Notes: generated from the letters alone by a model not told the origin. A stretch of DNA of 64,000 nucleotides from Isoetes taiwanensis (GCA_021234155.1 JAJEKV010000002.1:326944-390943); one strand, 5' to 3'. Counted from the first letter of the stretch, positions 44,801-56,533 are shown. A program made the numbers and translations.

Positions 44801-45395
44801 AACATCTAATGAAGTCAGTAGCTAGATTCTCCACAATAAAATCCCACAAAACCTTTCACTCAGTGGGAGATATACCATATATAGGACCATATGTGGCATC
44901 CTCGCGGGTTGTAGATCAATAGGACGATGCTCTAGAAGCTTATTAGCCTTGACTATGTCAAAAATGTTAGAAAAGTCATACATTTAGTTGGGAGCATAGA
45001 AGTCGACTTTACCGCTGTAGAGCTAGTTGATGGATGGATCACAAATATTGAACTGAGATCTTGCCTTCCACATTTAATAAACTTGTGAAGAAGAATCTTT
45101 GATATATGGACTAAAGGCGTGATTGGGATGAAGAAAACTTTACAAAAATATGAACCTGGACAGGAGCAAGAGTAGGAGCTGGGACATTACCCAGAACATG
45201 GAGATTATGAATTGAATAGGAATGGGAACATGATCTGGACACGGAGCAGGAACTGGAACATGGTTATGAATTGAAACACGGACAAGGGCGGAATCAGAAA
45301 TCTATGACAATGCATGAACTTGAGGAAGTATTAGTTCAAAGAGTACTACAGATAAACTAGGGATAGAACTAGTAAATAGGAATTGATCTAGAGTG

Positions 45396-45734
45396 TCAAT
45401 CAATTTGTGGGTTATGCAATTCGAGCCAAGAAAGACCCAAGATTATAGGTGCATGGGGGCTTGCAATGAAATTGAAGGAAACATTACAAGAAGCTCCCTC
45501 AAATAAAACTTGAAGAGGTGCAGTACATTCTATGACTGTGTCCGAGGAGGTCTCATGCCCATCAATAATACCAATAGCATTGGGATTCTCGAGCCTGATT
45601 TTGGGTATGGCATGCTTAGAAGCAAATGCATTGTCCATAAAACAAGCATTCACACCACTATCGGGTTGCGGCAATGCATCTATCTTCTTCGAATTATTTT
45701 CATCAAGACTACTCCATGCAATGTACAAGTACAA
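45396..45734 (-). pseudogene. Aspartic protease of the minus-strand element
   Basis: One open frame of 112 codons with DALPQPDSGVNACFMDNAFA (active-site D-S-G), GIIDGHETSSDTVIECTAPL, and APIILGLSWLELHNPQID (ILG flap-end and HNP.IDW-like ending). This matches the short Ty3/gypsy protease over its full length. Confidence 0.85.
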
Positions 45735-45956
45735 TTACTATTCGTTCACGGCAAAGATACAACCCATTAGTCCACCCTGGCTTTAATTAAAAAACTAGGC
45801 ATTCAACCCCTTTTGAAACAAATAGAAATAATTTCTAAATTCGCTCATACTCTTTTACATTATGCCAAATTCAAATAACCATACAAGTTTTCATGTTTAA
45901 TCTAGATGTTAACTTCCAAGTTATATCAAAATCATACTATCCAGATAACATGCATC

Positions 45957-46187
45957 TCATATTTCAGTCAACAACCTATTTATTTCCATACGAATAGCCA
46001 ATCCAAATATATCTTCAAAGTCATTTTTCTTCATAAGTTCCGTATCAATAACACCAACAGCATTGGCATGCTTGAGCCTGATTTTGGATATGGCATAATT
46101 AGAAGCAAATGCATTGTCCATAAAACAAGCATTCGCACCACTATCGAGTTGCACCAAAGCATCCATCTTCCCCATCTCTGACTCCAA
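45957..46187 (-). pseudogene. Second, partial protease copy (tandem duplication)
   Basis: On the minus strand DALVQLDSGANACFMDNAFA and ISKIRLKHANAVGVID repeat the N-terminal half of the protease that lies about 450 bases further on (45734-45570). After GVID the text diverges. One element should have one protease, so this is a local duplication. Confidence 0.8.
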
Positions 46188-46399
46188 GCCTAGATATAAA
46201 AAGTTCCTTACTAACCTTAACAGAAGGAATGAACCCTTCGTAAGATGTGGAAGAAGTCTGATAAATGTCAGCCAACTATCGAGAGACTCCTACTATTCAG
46301 ACTCACATGAAGTTTTATGATCCAGAAGTTCACTTAATAGGGCATCCTCGAGCAATGTGCATGTCTCTACTACAATACAGACATAAATTAGCTTCCCTT

Positions 46400-47090
46400 T
46401 GGAACTGCTTTTTCACTGCATACAAGGAACCCCAAACAAGAATGCGATCAATCTGCATAAGCTCAGGCCTGAGCCTACTGGATTCCGGATGGAACCGGGA
46501 CATGCGGCATTGGGAAGAGCTAACTATATCTTTCTAGCTTACATTCAAAAGGCCGGTTATCACAACGAACCGCAATATTTATAGCTCCATCAAAGTTCTG
46601 GGATCCTTATGGCCAGCAATATATCCTTCACATCCTCACAAAGCCCTCTTTCAAAACAATCTCAAAAAGCCGCACCATCCCAAGCCATGTCTATGGCAAT
46701 CTGACGGAACTCTGAAGCATAAATTGAAATTGGATGAAAACCTTGCCTGAGGTTGCCAAATCTGGTGATTAATATGTCTCCAAAACACATCTCAAGTTCG
46801 GCAATAAATGCTGCAAAATTCTGCAACTCGAGAGTGCCTCTCTCTTAGCAATGGGGCAAACCAACTCAAAGATGGCCTAGAAAAGAAGAAAACCAATCAG
46901 TCCAATATGTTCCCCGATCAATGGGATATCTATGAGGAAGGCGCCAAATAGCAAGCCGAATCTAGTTTAAGAAGCCTCGGAGCTTGGATTTAATGCCATC
47001 CAACTTCTTCGACACACTAATCTTAGGCTCCAATGTCCTCCTTTTGGAGCTAGAGGTTGATTCATGAGACGCTACCCATTCTTTAAGCTC
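46400..47090 (-). pseudogene. Gag remnant of the minus-strand element
   Basis: Pieces such as LRGFLN.IRLAI, WLGMVRLFEI and FIQFQFMLQSSVRLP follow the usual Ty3/gypsy gag order on the minus strand with many stops. A C-x2-C..H knuckle was not clearly seen. Confidence 0.5.
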
Positions 47091-47360
47091 TTTTTGTCTA
47101 GCTGCAATTGCTAACATACTTGAACAAGCTGTTGGACTTGCTATAATAAAGATGAAGCCTTCTCCATAGAGACAGAAAAATCAAATATAGACAAAGTAAT
47201 ATTTAGTTCAGAGCAGGCATGAATTGTTAAATGATTATGCTTCAATCTGATGAACCTACATGAAAACAAGAGAAAATATGGAAGTTATATGCAAGAAATA
47301 TACAAACAACATGCCGGAAAGCTCGATATACTTGATACAATAGATCAAAATCTAAGGACT

Positions 47361-47710
47361 TGAGCTAGAAAGATCAAGATTAGCATTGGATTGGAATGGT
47401 TTGACATGAATGAGGTGCCTGTGTATATATCTCGACCAATGATAGGATCATGCCAATCCAAAGGATGAGATTCCACAAAGTGTCACACATGCATGTAGGT
47501 TTTGGAATGTTCTGGAGCCTTTTTGAAACAAAAAATGTATATGAAATAGTAGAAGAATATACCTTTTAGAAATATTGGCAACTCACTTTTCAAAGGTGTG
47601 TGTCTTGCAATTAGAAGGTTGTGAATTCAGGCCACGCCTTGTCTATAACTTTTTGCAAGTGTGACAATCATCTTTGTAATTATGAGTATAGTACTCATAT
47701 AGTCGTCACA
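47361..47710 (-). repeat. LTR next to the 5' end of the minus-strand element
   Basis: Direct repeat of 41641-41963; includes a TATATATCTCGACCAA stretch. Limits as for its partner. Confidence 0.6.
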
Positions 47711-47939
47711 TGCAGTAGCTATCTGCTATTGCATATGATAAGACTCCTACAATACATGAGGCCAAGTAATATAAGAATTCTAGGAAAGGTTTTTGGTAAA
47801 TTGGCAATTATGTTAATACTCTAGGAGTTATAGCAATTTTATCTCTGTAAGCATAGTATGTGAACTATCTCTGGAAATCAAGCAAGTTGCACCATACTTG
47901 GTACTAGACAGCCACAAGAATGGTTCCAACGTGTGGGAA

Positions 47940-48075
47940 AGTGCGGCTTGTCTTGGATAATAAGTTAACCGCGATTATAACCTTGGTATTGCAGAGTCAT
48001 CTACATTTGATGTTATTCTAGGAATAAAATGGCTCCAAACAGTGCACTCGGATCCTTCACACTTTATCTATTAAT
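47940..48075 (+). pseudogene. Scrap of another Ty3/gypsy protease
   Basis: SSTFDVILGIKWLQTVHSDP on the plus strand (about 47997-48056) matches the end of Del/Tekay-type proteases (FDVILGM.WL.TLGP). It is opposite in orientation to the adjacent element, so it comes from a different copy. Confidence 0.65.
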
Positions 48076-48299
48076 ATAGAGAAAAATAAGAGTCACTTCA
48101 GAAGGTGCTCCATATGTAGAAGTGAGTAAGCTATTTTCAGCTACTCAAGTGAAAAACTGTAACAAAAGAAGTTCAATTTCAATTTATCTCTTGCACATTA
48201 TGACTAATCAAGAGAGAATGTCCTGTAAAAACTAATGATGATGCCATGACCTTAAGATCTTTTGAATATATATCATAACATATATGGGAAAAGAAAAAG

Positions 48300-48850
48300 A
48301 CAGAGAAGAGAATGGATCTGTATGATTGCCATAAATTTGCCAAACTATCTGCACGACAAAAAACTCGTTGATCTTGAAGGAGCCAGTTTCTCTACCACCA
48401 AATCGGCATCAGCCACAGAAGCTCAAATCGACCAAGTTGATGACATCTTGATATACCAGGTTCTTGTCTTGTTTAATTGTATTTCTCCCATAATTTCAGG
48501 CTAGTTATTCCAAATCTAATGGACTTCTTCATTTCCCGTGGTTTTTCCTTTATCGAACTCCTTAGATCTGATCATCTTCAAGATATTATAAAGTTTTGTA
48601 CCCCCCAAAAGTTGGTAGATCAGGCTTGCACAGAAGGGGTTTTTTTACAGGTCATAAATCATGAGTTATCAGTGGAACTCATGCTTTGTGTTATGGAGGA
48701 TGCGGGATGCTTTTTCCAGAAGCCCATGGAGGAGAAGTTGGCGTAATCATGCAATTCAGGCATGGCACTCGAAGGTTATGCCTGCAAGATGTTAACTAGG
48801 GAGACCATGGGTTGGAGAGATTACTTAAATCATGTGTGCCGGATAAGATG
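48300..48850 (+). pseudogene. Broken 2-oxoglutarate/Fe(II) dioxygenase gene (DIOX_N part)
   Basis: Plant dioxygenases of this class act on hormones and phenolics in the cytosol. A possible first exon (to 48459, donor GGTTCT) is followed by an AG acceptor at 48498-48499. The next exon reads LVIPNLMDFF, then KLVDQACTEGVFLQVINHEL, SVELMLCVMEDAGCFFQKPM and EEKLA. This is the N-terminal DIOX_N domain (AC..WGFFQV.NHG...L...M......FF.LP.EEK). After a TAA at 48744 the same frame goes on with TMGWRDYLNHVC, which fits the next stretch of the family (DWRDYL). The catalytic HxD..H half is absent. A truncated pseudogene or captured fragment. Confidence 0.65.
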
Positions 48851-50229
48851 AGAGCTTTTTTCTGAAGTTTGTGGCTGAGAGCTCTTTTCTCCGACACATC
48901 TGCATGCAAAGGGATGAGAAATACCTCAATGGAATGATATCGAAGAAAACAGGGTGGAAATGCCTTATCCGCTATTGCCCCTTTTATGATAAGCTCAAGG
49001 GAAACCGCCTTGCGAAGTTTACCCACATTTTCTACTTATCTGAAGTGCCGGACTACATCGCCCATATAACTTAGAGCTCTGGAATTTTATCTAAAATGGG
49101 AAAAAATCACAATAAGAATCACAACAAAAGGGCTTTATCAGCATTCGATAAAGGGAAGATCATCGTTTCGGGGAAACCTCGTTCAAACTTGCTTTCCGAC
49201 ATGTATTCCGGCATGAGAAAGGAATATTGAGAGAAGGAATATTGAGAGAAGTAGGATCGAGAATAGGAGGTTTCCATCGCCATAGTCGCATGCAATAATT
49301 ATAACGAGTAATCTTTTTAAAATGGCGATAGCATAAAAAAACAGGAAAATCTTATTTGTTGATTCCATCGCAGTAGCTGCTTACAAACCAGCCTTCTAGT
49401 CCAGCGGCAATGGCCTCAGTAACAGAGCTCAGCTTGAGCTTATAGCATCGGAGAGGAACAGAGCAAAAAGTTACAGAGATGCTCTATTTGTTGAGTCTAA
49501 GGCGATCATAGACTGGAGTGGGCGTCCGATGGAGACCATGGAGTTTGCTTCAGGCATCTCTGAAAAAAAAGGGAAAGCATGAATGAATCTAAGCGCATCA
49601 TCAAGGTTCTTTGCCTTTGCATAATAATCCAGAACCTGTACAGATGCATGAGGTGGATCACCTGTTCAAAACAAAGATTTCATCAGAGATTCTCATTCAA
49701 TAAGTTAAATAGAAGAGTGGATCTACCTTATTTGAAAGCGCCGAACTCCATCGCTCATTGCTTAAGATCCCTTTCTTTTGGAAATCCAGGCCGGATTTGA
49801 AGTCTCAGTTTTATAAGGAAGTAGACATGCATTGAGACATGCAAAAGGCCGAAATGGACATGCAAGGCTAGTACACATGCAAAATGCATGGAGCGGACAG
49901 TGATCTGGAGGAAGCCGCCATAGCTGCAGCTTCAATTCTGAATGCACCGGAACAGGACTCGTCGCCATGGCCATGGCGCCCCAGGTGACAAATGAAAAAG
50001 CGTAAGGCCCATCACTCCTTGCCAGTTTCGTACTGCCAGCTGGACCTCCTGCCATCATTTTTTCGTATGCTGACAACCTGATAAGGTCTTTTTATTGCTG
50101 CACGAGTCTACCTACCCCTGCTTCTTTTATGGTGATAACTTTTTAAGGCAAGATTTCCAATTTAAACAATGTTAGGTTTCCACGTAAAGTTGTTTTATGG
50201 TCCTAGTGGATGTTGACATGTATTTTTGG
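48851..50229. other. Unassigned DNA after the dioxygenase fragment
   Basis: Short open frames only, such as 48871-49074 (plus) and 49762-50076 (minus), without recognised motifs. A small tandem repeat (GAGAAGGAATATTGA twice) lies at about 49217-49246. Nothing else is seen. Confidence 0.3.
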
Positions 50230-50700
50230 CCGAGGTGGAGGTATGAATCCCCCTAGCCGTTTTTTCCAAATTATCCCTCTATAGAGGTTGGTGTTTTTTC
50301 TACTAATCCCCCTTGCCTTAATGGGTTAAGGGCATTGGTCCCAATGTTTAGGGGCTTTAGTTTGAGGGCTCAATCGCGTATGTGGTATTAGGCCCCCCTT
50401 GGAGGTGGTGGTATGATCTTTTTGTATGTTTTTGGTGCCCCTCTATTCATGGTGGAGGTACGAGTCGCCCCATGAATAGATTGGCTACCTATGTAATATT
50501 CTTTTATGTTCTATATATCTTGTTGCCTAGCCTTAGTGGTTATGGTGTTTAGGTAAGGGGCATGCCTCAAGGTTAGTGATCATGGTTTCAAACCTTTATT
50601 ATGTATGATACACTTGGTGGAGGTAAGGAGGTAAGAGTCCCCAAGTGCTATGGCTATGTTAGTGCTATTGTTGCAGTCAAAGTGCAAATCCTTCTGCTCC
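50230..50700 (+). repeat. SINE-like repeats with pol III promoter boxes
   Basis: TAGCCTTAGTGG (50528-50539) fits the pol III A box and GGTTTCAAACC (50584-50594) is close to the B box, 44 bases apart, as in tRNA-derived SINEs. The phrase GGTGGAGGTA..(A/G)AGTC.CCCC(T/A) recurs at about 50233, 50450 and 50612, suggesting several overlapping copies. No tail or target duplication was identified. Confidence 0.4.
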
Positions 50701-51357
50701 AAATTTCTTGGTTTTGGTAATAGATGGTTTTAGAGGTGAACATTTGAGATCAATGCACAATCCAATTAATGTTATTGAGGGGAATTGAATTGACAATATT
50801 GTATTGTGTTTCATACATGTGTTCATGGATGATTGACATATTATATAGAAAAACAATCCTAAGTGCAAGTGCTTCCTAAGGCCAATGGCATTATGGGGCA
50901 TGAAGCATTCATTCTATGTGCCTCCAAATGACATGTCAGCAACACGAGTAACATGGTTATTCATAAAGGCCCAAAAGCAGGAGGAGTTAAGCCACTTCAC
51001 CCTCTGGCCATGGAAGGCAACCCTCTGTGCGCAGCACCTTGTTATATTTGTGCTTAAATCTTATTATTAATTTCCTTTTTTGGATATATATACATGTTTT
51101 ATCATCTATTTGAACTCATAGCTCAAAAAATCTTCCATACAGTCTGATGTTCATCTCTATCTTTTGGGCCGTTTTATCTATTTAGTCAATGCTTCATAAA
51201 CTTGTCCCTATCTGTGTTTTTCATTTTCATTAAAAAATGCCTCAAATCAAGGCTTAGATTAGACTGCCACCTGATCTAATTTAAGATTGCAATTGAAAGT
51301 CTTTTAGTTCCAAAATTGGGTCTAAATGGCTTAAAGTCTATTATGCTAAGCTTAAGG
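50701..51357. other. AT-rich DNA, nothing recognised
   Basis: No coding motif, repeat or RNA gene is seen in this stretch. Confidence 0.3.
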
Positions 51358-51830
51358 GCTTTTTTTTCCTTTTGTTATCCCTTTTCCTCTTCCTTCCTTC
51401 CCCCCCCCTTCCCTTTCCTTTTCCCCTTCCCTTTCTATGCGGATCTTTTCGTTCCCTTTCATCCTTTCCCCCACTATATCCTTTTCCCTTTCCTCCGCCC
51501 TTTTTCTCCCTTTTCTTTCTCTTTCCTTTCAATGCCTTTTTTGGTTTCCTTTTCCCATCTTTTCATGCCCTTCCTCATTTCCCTACCCTCTTCCTCTTTT
51601 CCCGTGCGTCCCTCCCCTTTCTTTTTCTTTTCCTTTTCCCATGCTCTTTTCTCGCCTTTTTAACCCCTTTTCTTACCCTTTTTCTTCCCCCTCTTCCCCT
51701 TCTTTTTTACCATTACCCTTTTTCTCACCCTTCCCCTTCTTTCCCATCCACTTTTTCCCCTTCCATTTTCATCCTTTTCTCTTTCCCTTCTTCCATGTTT
51801 TTTTTTATTCCCCTTTTTCTATTCATAATA
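51358..51830 (+). repeat. ~470-bp pyrimidine tract (C/T on plus strand)
   Basis: Nearly unbroken runs of CCTTTT, TTCCC and CCCTTC with very few purines. Open frames of 115-160 codons here translate to Phe/Pro/Leu/Ser only and are consequences of the composition. Such mirror-like homopurine-homopyrimidine DNA can form triplex (H-DNA). Confidence 0.85.
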
Positions 51831-52204
51831 AACTACTCAATGCAAATTAAATAAAGAAAGGTTAGAACCTACTGTTAGAAACACCGAAATTAACAAAAGG
51901 ATTACATTTATATAAAGTCATTGTAAATGTATTGTTTGCATCTAGAACAATCATAGCTACAAAAACAAGACATTGAGTGCTTCAATATGCTAAGATCTCG
52001 AATGCTAAACCCGCATGTAATAACCTCCTAACATGATCATTGCAATGTTTTGGTGATATATCGCATGTATCATTGACAGCCTATATCATTAACATGCGTC
52101 CAACTTAGGCAGCGTAACTAGTTTGTCTTAAAATGGTCAGCATTGTCTCTCATGCTACAACTAATGCAACCACAAATTAACTTCTTTCACCCATTATCAA
52201 TGTG
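51831..52204. other. AT-rich DNA, nothing recognised
   Basis: No gene or repeat is seen between the pyrimidine tract and the first LINE copy. Confidence 0.3.
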
Positions 52205-53014
52205 AACATATGTTTTCTTTTTCTCTATCTCGCTTTGGCAGTGGCGATGGGCCCGCAGCGACTCAAAGCCTGCTGGAAAGACAAGCAAGCCCAGTGGTTC
52301 TCGCTATGGAATGTGCAGGCACACGATGTGGACCGGTGCATACACCAGGCGAACCTTGTTTACCTTTGAAGCGGTACTTGATGCTTGCTTCATGGCCAAG
52401 CTTTGGGATGCGAGGCCTGTCACATGTCAAGGTGGCAAATTATCGACAAAGAGTTAATCCCATGCTCACGAGGGCCCACACCACTACCGTGCACCCATCT
52501 ACCCATGAAAAAAGCGGGGGTGATTGCTTCCATTCGCGACAGTGCACACCACCTCCGCATTGAGGCGGGGAGATGGATTCCGGGAGCAGCGTGAGGGCGA
52601 GTCTGTCAATCGTCATCGTGGCGCCATTGAGGATGAAAGTCACGCCCTCCGTTGTCCCAAGCGATACGAGCATATCCGGGCTCGGTATGCTCTCCTTAGT
52701 TAATACCCCATCGCCTTGCATGAGCTACCGAGCACGGCCTCTGTGGGCTTGTTGGGATCGTACCTCCGGGAGGTAATGGATCTGTGCGGACTCGCTTATG
52801 CCCCCGTCCCACATTAACCTCGGATGTACTTGTGATTATGTATATAAGCGGTAGCGGTATGTCGGCATCCTTATTGCTACTAAGGTTTTCCCAGAAACCC
52901 TTCTGGGGTTTTAATCCCGGTAGTAACGCTGCCTGCTCTCTTTGTACTTGGGTCCCATAGGCCAGTTGGTCTCCGTGGACGATAAAATCATATTCTATTC
53001 TATTCTATTCTATT
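52205..53014 (+). mobile_element. 5'-truncated LINE copy A, tail (ATTCT)n
   Basis: Carries only the C-terminal end and 3' UTR of a LINE. It shares with copy B the text ATTGC(T/C)TCCATTCGCG, then ..ATTGAGGCGGG/ATCGAGGCGGG, the 3' UTR with AAGGTTTTCCC..GGGGTTTTAATCC, and GGGTCCCATAG.CC.(G)TTGGTCTCC, then GTGGACGATAAAA. It ends in an ATTCT microsatellite (52991-53014). Both ends fit 5'-truncated target-primed insertion. The left limit is approximate. Confidence 0.75.
52991..53014 (+). repeat. (TATTC)n microsatellite tail of LINE copy A
   Basis: About five units of TATTC directly after GACGATAAAATCA. Confidence 0.9.
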
Positions 53015-53689
53015 TGAGATTTGACTATAGGTAAATGGCATATTGTTTGGCTAATTGTGACCATTTATTATTTGTTGCATATGTTATATAGTGATAAGGC
53101 AATGAATCTGCAAGTGGCCTTGCCCAAGCATCTATTCCAATCTTGCGAGAAATGTAGCATACATACGTAGATTATATTGCAATTTTTTGAAACATAGATT
53201 ACATTGGAATTTTCTCGTCTCTTTCGTTATCTTTAGAAGAGTTCCTTGCAGCACCTTTTTGCAGCACCTTTGCACTATTAACTCTATTTGGCATTTGTGT
53301 CATGGTACAATATCAAAAGAAGGTTGGTGAAGGATGTCTAGGTAAATTGACAATTTTGGTGGGTTATATGTTCTTGGAGGCATTTCTTCCTTCCACAAGT
53401 TTTTTTTTTTTTTTTTTTCGTTCAATTATACTTCTTTTTCAAAAGTCTTTCAAAAACACAATGTATGCCCCCTTATTTCTTTATCAGTTTCAAGTTCCAT
53501 AGGACCTTCTAGCACACAAACTAACTAACAAAGCACAAAATAGTGGCGACGGCCGCTAGGACAAATTCTTGTATTATTAATGTCTGTCTTCAAAAATGAA
53601 ATCAAAGAAAACCCACATCATCTATTTGAACACGGTTTTAATTTAATTTATCCCTCCTGCTCACGCAAGTGCACATGCGACGTGACAAT
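53015..53689. other. AT-rich DNA between LINE copies
   Basis: Contains a 19-base poly(T) at 53400-53418; no gene is seen. Confidence 0.4.
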
Positions 53690-56509
53690 CGAGGGGAGGG
53701 TCTAGTGTGGTGGACTATGTGCTCGTAGTTGCGCAAGATATGCATCTCGTCAGTCATTTCCGGGTGGGCACAGACAGTCGGGATGAGGAGGTCGACTCAG
53801 ATCACCTCCCACTTTATTTGGACTTGGTTTGGCAAACCGCCAGAACCCCCACTATGCCAGCCCCTCGCCGTCCTCAGTTGAGACTAGATTATGAGCAGGC
53901 AGAGGACTACGCCGAGATGCTCATGGGCCTCCCTCCCTTGAATGGGACCTCCACACTAGAGCGCCAGACAGACCAGGTGACCGCTATTACGGGATGGGCG
54001 GACAAGCTTTGGCGGACCCCCCGCGTCGCCGCCTCGGGGTCAAGAATAACATTCCCGTAACCGATGGTTTGATTCGGAGTGTAAAGAACGCGCAGCAGCC
54101 CGGCGTTCATACGGATCCGGTACCGCTTGCGAGCCACCACCACGATCTGCGCCCATCACGAAGAGGAGACAAAGCGGCGCTACCTTACCGAACATCGGGG
54201 GAGATGTTGACTGTTGGACACTCATCTCGAACCTTTTGGCCTTGAAGAGTGCTTGAAGGCGAGCCAACCCGACTCCTGGGGGACATCACACCGGCGGTGG
54301 GAGCAGTACTTTGCCGGCCGGCTCTATGACCCGCCCGGGGGCAGCGTGCGCCCATACCCCCAGGGATAGCCCCCATTGTGGTTCTCGTGGAGGAGGGGCG
54401 TTGAGGGCACTGCACCGGTGGCTAATGGGAAGAGCGGTGACCTCGATGGTATCACCGGGCCAGTTACTCAAATGGGCGGGCGGCCGCTTTATGCGGTCCT
54501 CACTACCACTACGTTCCATGGAGGCATTGCGGGGAAGGTCTCCCGACAATGGACCACAAGCATGGTGGTTCCCATTCACAAAGGCGGGCCACTTTGTATC
54601 CGACCAATTCTGCGGACTTATCATGGTCAGCAAGTATTTGCCAAACCGTGGGCGGCATTCTCGGCGACACTTTGACCCGGCCCGGAAGGCGTGAGATGTG
54701 TGAGCCCTCACCATCAGGCCGGGCTTAGACCACCACTCAGCGATTGACCATATCTTTACAACTGCGGGCACCGATTGAAGACGCCCAATCATCGGCCGGG
54801 ACTTGTATTGCTGCTTTGAAACTCTTGAAGGCTTTTTTGCTCCCAGTTCCCGGAAAGGCGTGGGCTAGATTAAATCAAGCGGGGCTCCCGCCGCCTCGCG
54901 CGTAATGCCATACTCTGGCGAGTTGTAGTGAGTTGTTGTTTTGATGGGGATGTCTGTGCGTTGGCCAAGCATTCACCCGGTAGTGTCGAGTCGGCGAGGT
55001 TGCCCCCTCGCCAACACTTTTGGCCTCTACATTGATCGGTTAGAGCCCCGCTTACCGGGGAGCATGGGGATGGCATCACGGCTTTGCACCGGGTCATCCG
55101 GCCGGCTCATCTATCTCGGGGCGATGTTGGCTGGCCGCCCCATACCAAGCTATGCAGTCTCACCTGGATGCCCTAGACACATTTTGTCATGGCTACAGAC
55201 ATGCGCGTGAATCTGGCCAAGACCAGGGTGGTTCTCATATCCTCTTCACGTCACCCCATGCCTCCTGCACTCACATATCGGGGACAGCCTGTGGACGTCA
55301 CGCCCACCTACAAGTATCTAGGGGTGGAGTTCCCCTCCTGCCTCTGGCTGGGCGTCCTATCCGCTTGCCGGGACAAAGGTAGGCGGAAAGCTTTTATGCC
55401 ATCTGTGAGAACAAGGTCACCGGTGAGCTCTATGATTGGGGCCATCACATCCGCTTCCGAACCTTTCGTTAGAACTGTCCTTAAATGCGGGGTCAAGGTT
55501 TGGGGCGATGCCGTCTCTCTTTGGCGACATGGAATGACTTGGGCGGTCGCGAGAGGCATTTTTTGCACGCGGGCACTTGGGGTGAAACCTTGGGTTCCCT
55601 ATCGGATTACCGCAGAAACCGGATTCTTGCGCTTATTGGCAGCCCCTTGATAGGCACATCGCCTATTTTCAGAAAGTGGTTACTATGGGTGATGCTTTCG
55701 CGACCGGGCTTACACCGCGGGCAATGAGTCCCGGCGGCTTAGGGCCCCGGAGGGTAAAGAGCCCGATGGTTCGCCCGAGATGGAACGTCGGGCAGAGATC
55801 GCGTGCGCGAGTGGACCCGTGGCCCGATCGTGACAACAGTCGGGGAGTACCCTGGGCAGCTTGTTTCCTTGGCAAGCTCGGGACCCCGCTCTAGAAAGCA
55901 GGTCAAAATCGGCCCATTACAAGGAGCACATCAACCCCTGTGTTAGTCCGGGGCCTACAGCTCTACCAAGCGTTCCCGGCTGCCCAAAAAGCAGACTCAT
56001 TGCCTCCATTCGCGCAGGGTGCCCACCATCTTCGCTGTCGATCGAGGCGGGCGGTGGATTGAGGAGCCGCCCGGGGCAAAGCTCGCTGTCGATCGTCAAA
56101 CGGGTGCCATTGAGGATGAGTCTCACACTTTCCGAGTTGCCCGGCCGCTCGGTCCAGATCCGTGCGGATCACGGCTCCCTTAGTACCTACCGGACTTGCC
56201 CTTACATTTGCGATGAACACACCACCATCGATGCGTGCCACAGTCGTACATTCGGGAGGTAATGGACTGCGAGGTCACCTTTGCCCCCGCCGGTGGCCAC
56301 GCGGATTAGGGCTTCATCGTGGGTGCATGACCGTATATATTTGGGTGTTTTGCATTTTGTATGTTAGTTTGTCGCCAGGCGATTCTCGCCCGCGGTTTTC
56401 CCTCGAAAACCACCGCCGGTGGGGTTTTTAATCCGGCAATGTCAATCCGCTTCGCGCTTTTGTATTGGGTCCCATAGACCGATTGGTCTCCGTGGACGAT
56501 AAAAGTACC
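53690..56509 (+). pseudogene. LINE copy B: endonuclease end, reverse transcriptase, C-terminal domain
   Basis: Non-LTR retrotransposon ORF2 on the plus strand, CpG-rich unlike its surroundings. It starts with the end of the apurinic-type endonuclease (VDYVLVVAQDMH..RDEEVDSDHLPLYLDL, SDH.P motif, 53707-53825). RT follows: TSMVVPIHKGG near 54555, DLYCCF near 54800, then RRGCPLANTFGLYIDRLEPR near 54995-55060. After it come NLAKTRVVLISSS, YRGQPVDVTPTYKYLGVEF, ARALGVKPWVPYRI-like text. Damage: the first catalytic block after CCF is altered, and where L(I)YADD is expected (about 55105) the sequence reads LIYLGAML. The 3' UTR matches copy A. Full-length LINE ORF2 is usually over 1000 residues, so the 5' end is missing. 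Confidence 0.82.
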
Positions 56510-56533
56510 TTCCTTCCTTCCTTCCTTCCTTTC
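56510..56533 (+). repeat. (TTCC)n microsatellite tail of LINE copy B
   Basis: About six TTCC units directly after GTGGACGATAAAAGTACC, the same 3' end as copy A but a different tail repeat. Confidence 0.9.

Larger units (their letters stand above)
41641..47710 (-). mobile_element. Minus-strand Ty3/gypsy chromodomain element with short LTRs
   Basis: Two direct repeats, 41641-41963 and 47361-47710, both starting TGAGCTAGA and ending TCACA, serve as LTRs. They share TATATATCT.GACCAA, GATGAGATT, GG(A/T)GCC and CAAAGGTGTG landmarks but have diverged. Between them, on the minus strand, lie gag (about 47090-46600), protease (46187-45396, partly duplicated), reverse transcriptase (about 44760-44120), integrase (about 43400-43150) and chromodomain (about 42520-42380). 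No TSD was found at the assumed ends, so the limits may be off by some bases or the TSD has decayed. All proteins are broken by stops. Confidence 0.82.

Noticed and set aside
41641-47710. A clean target-site duplication for the minus-strand Ty3 element
   Set aside because: ATACT before and TGCAG after the assumed ends do not match; either the limits are wrong or the TSD has decayed.
51316-51854. Phe/Pro-rich proteins of 115-160 codons
   Set aside because: Translation of a homopyrimidine tract in all three frames; composition only.
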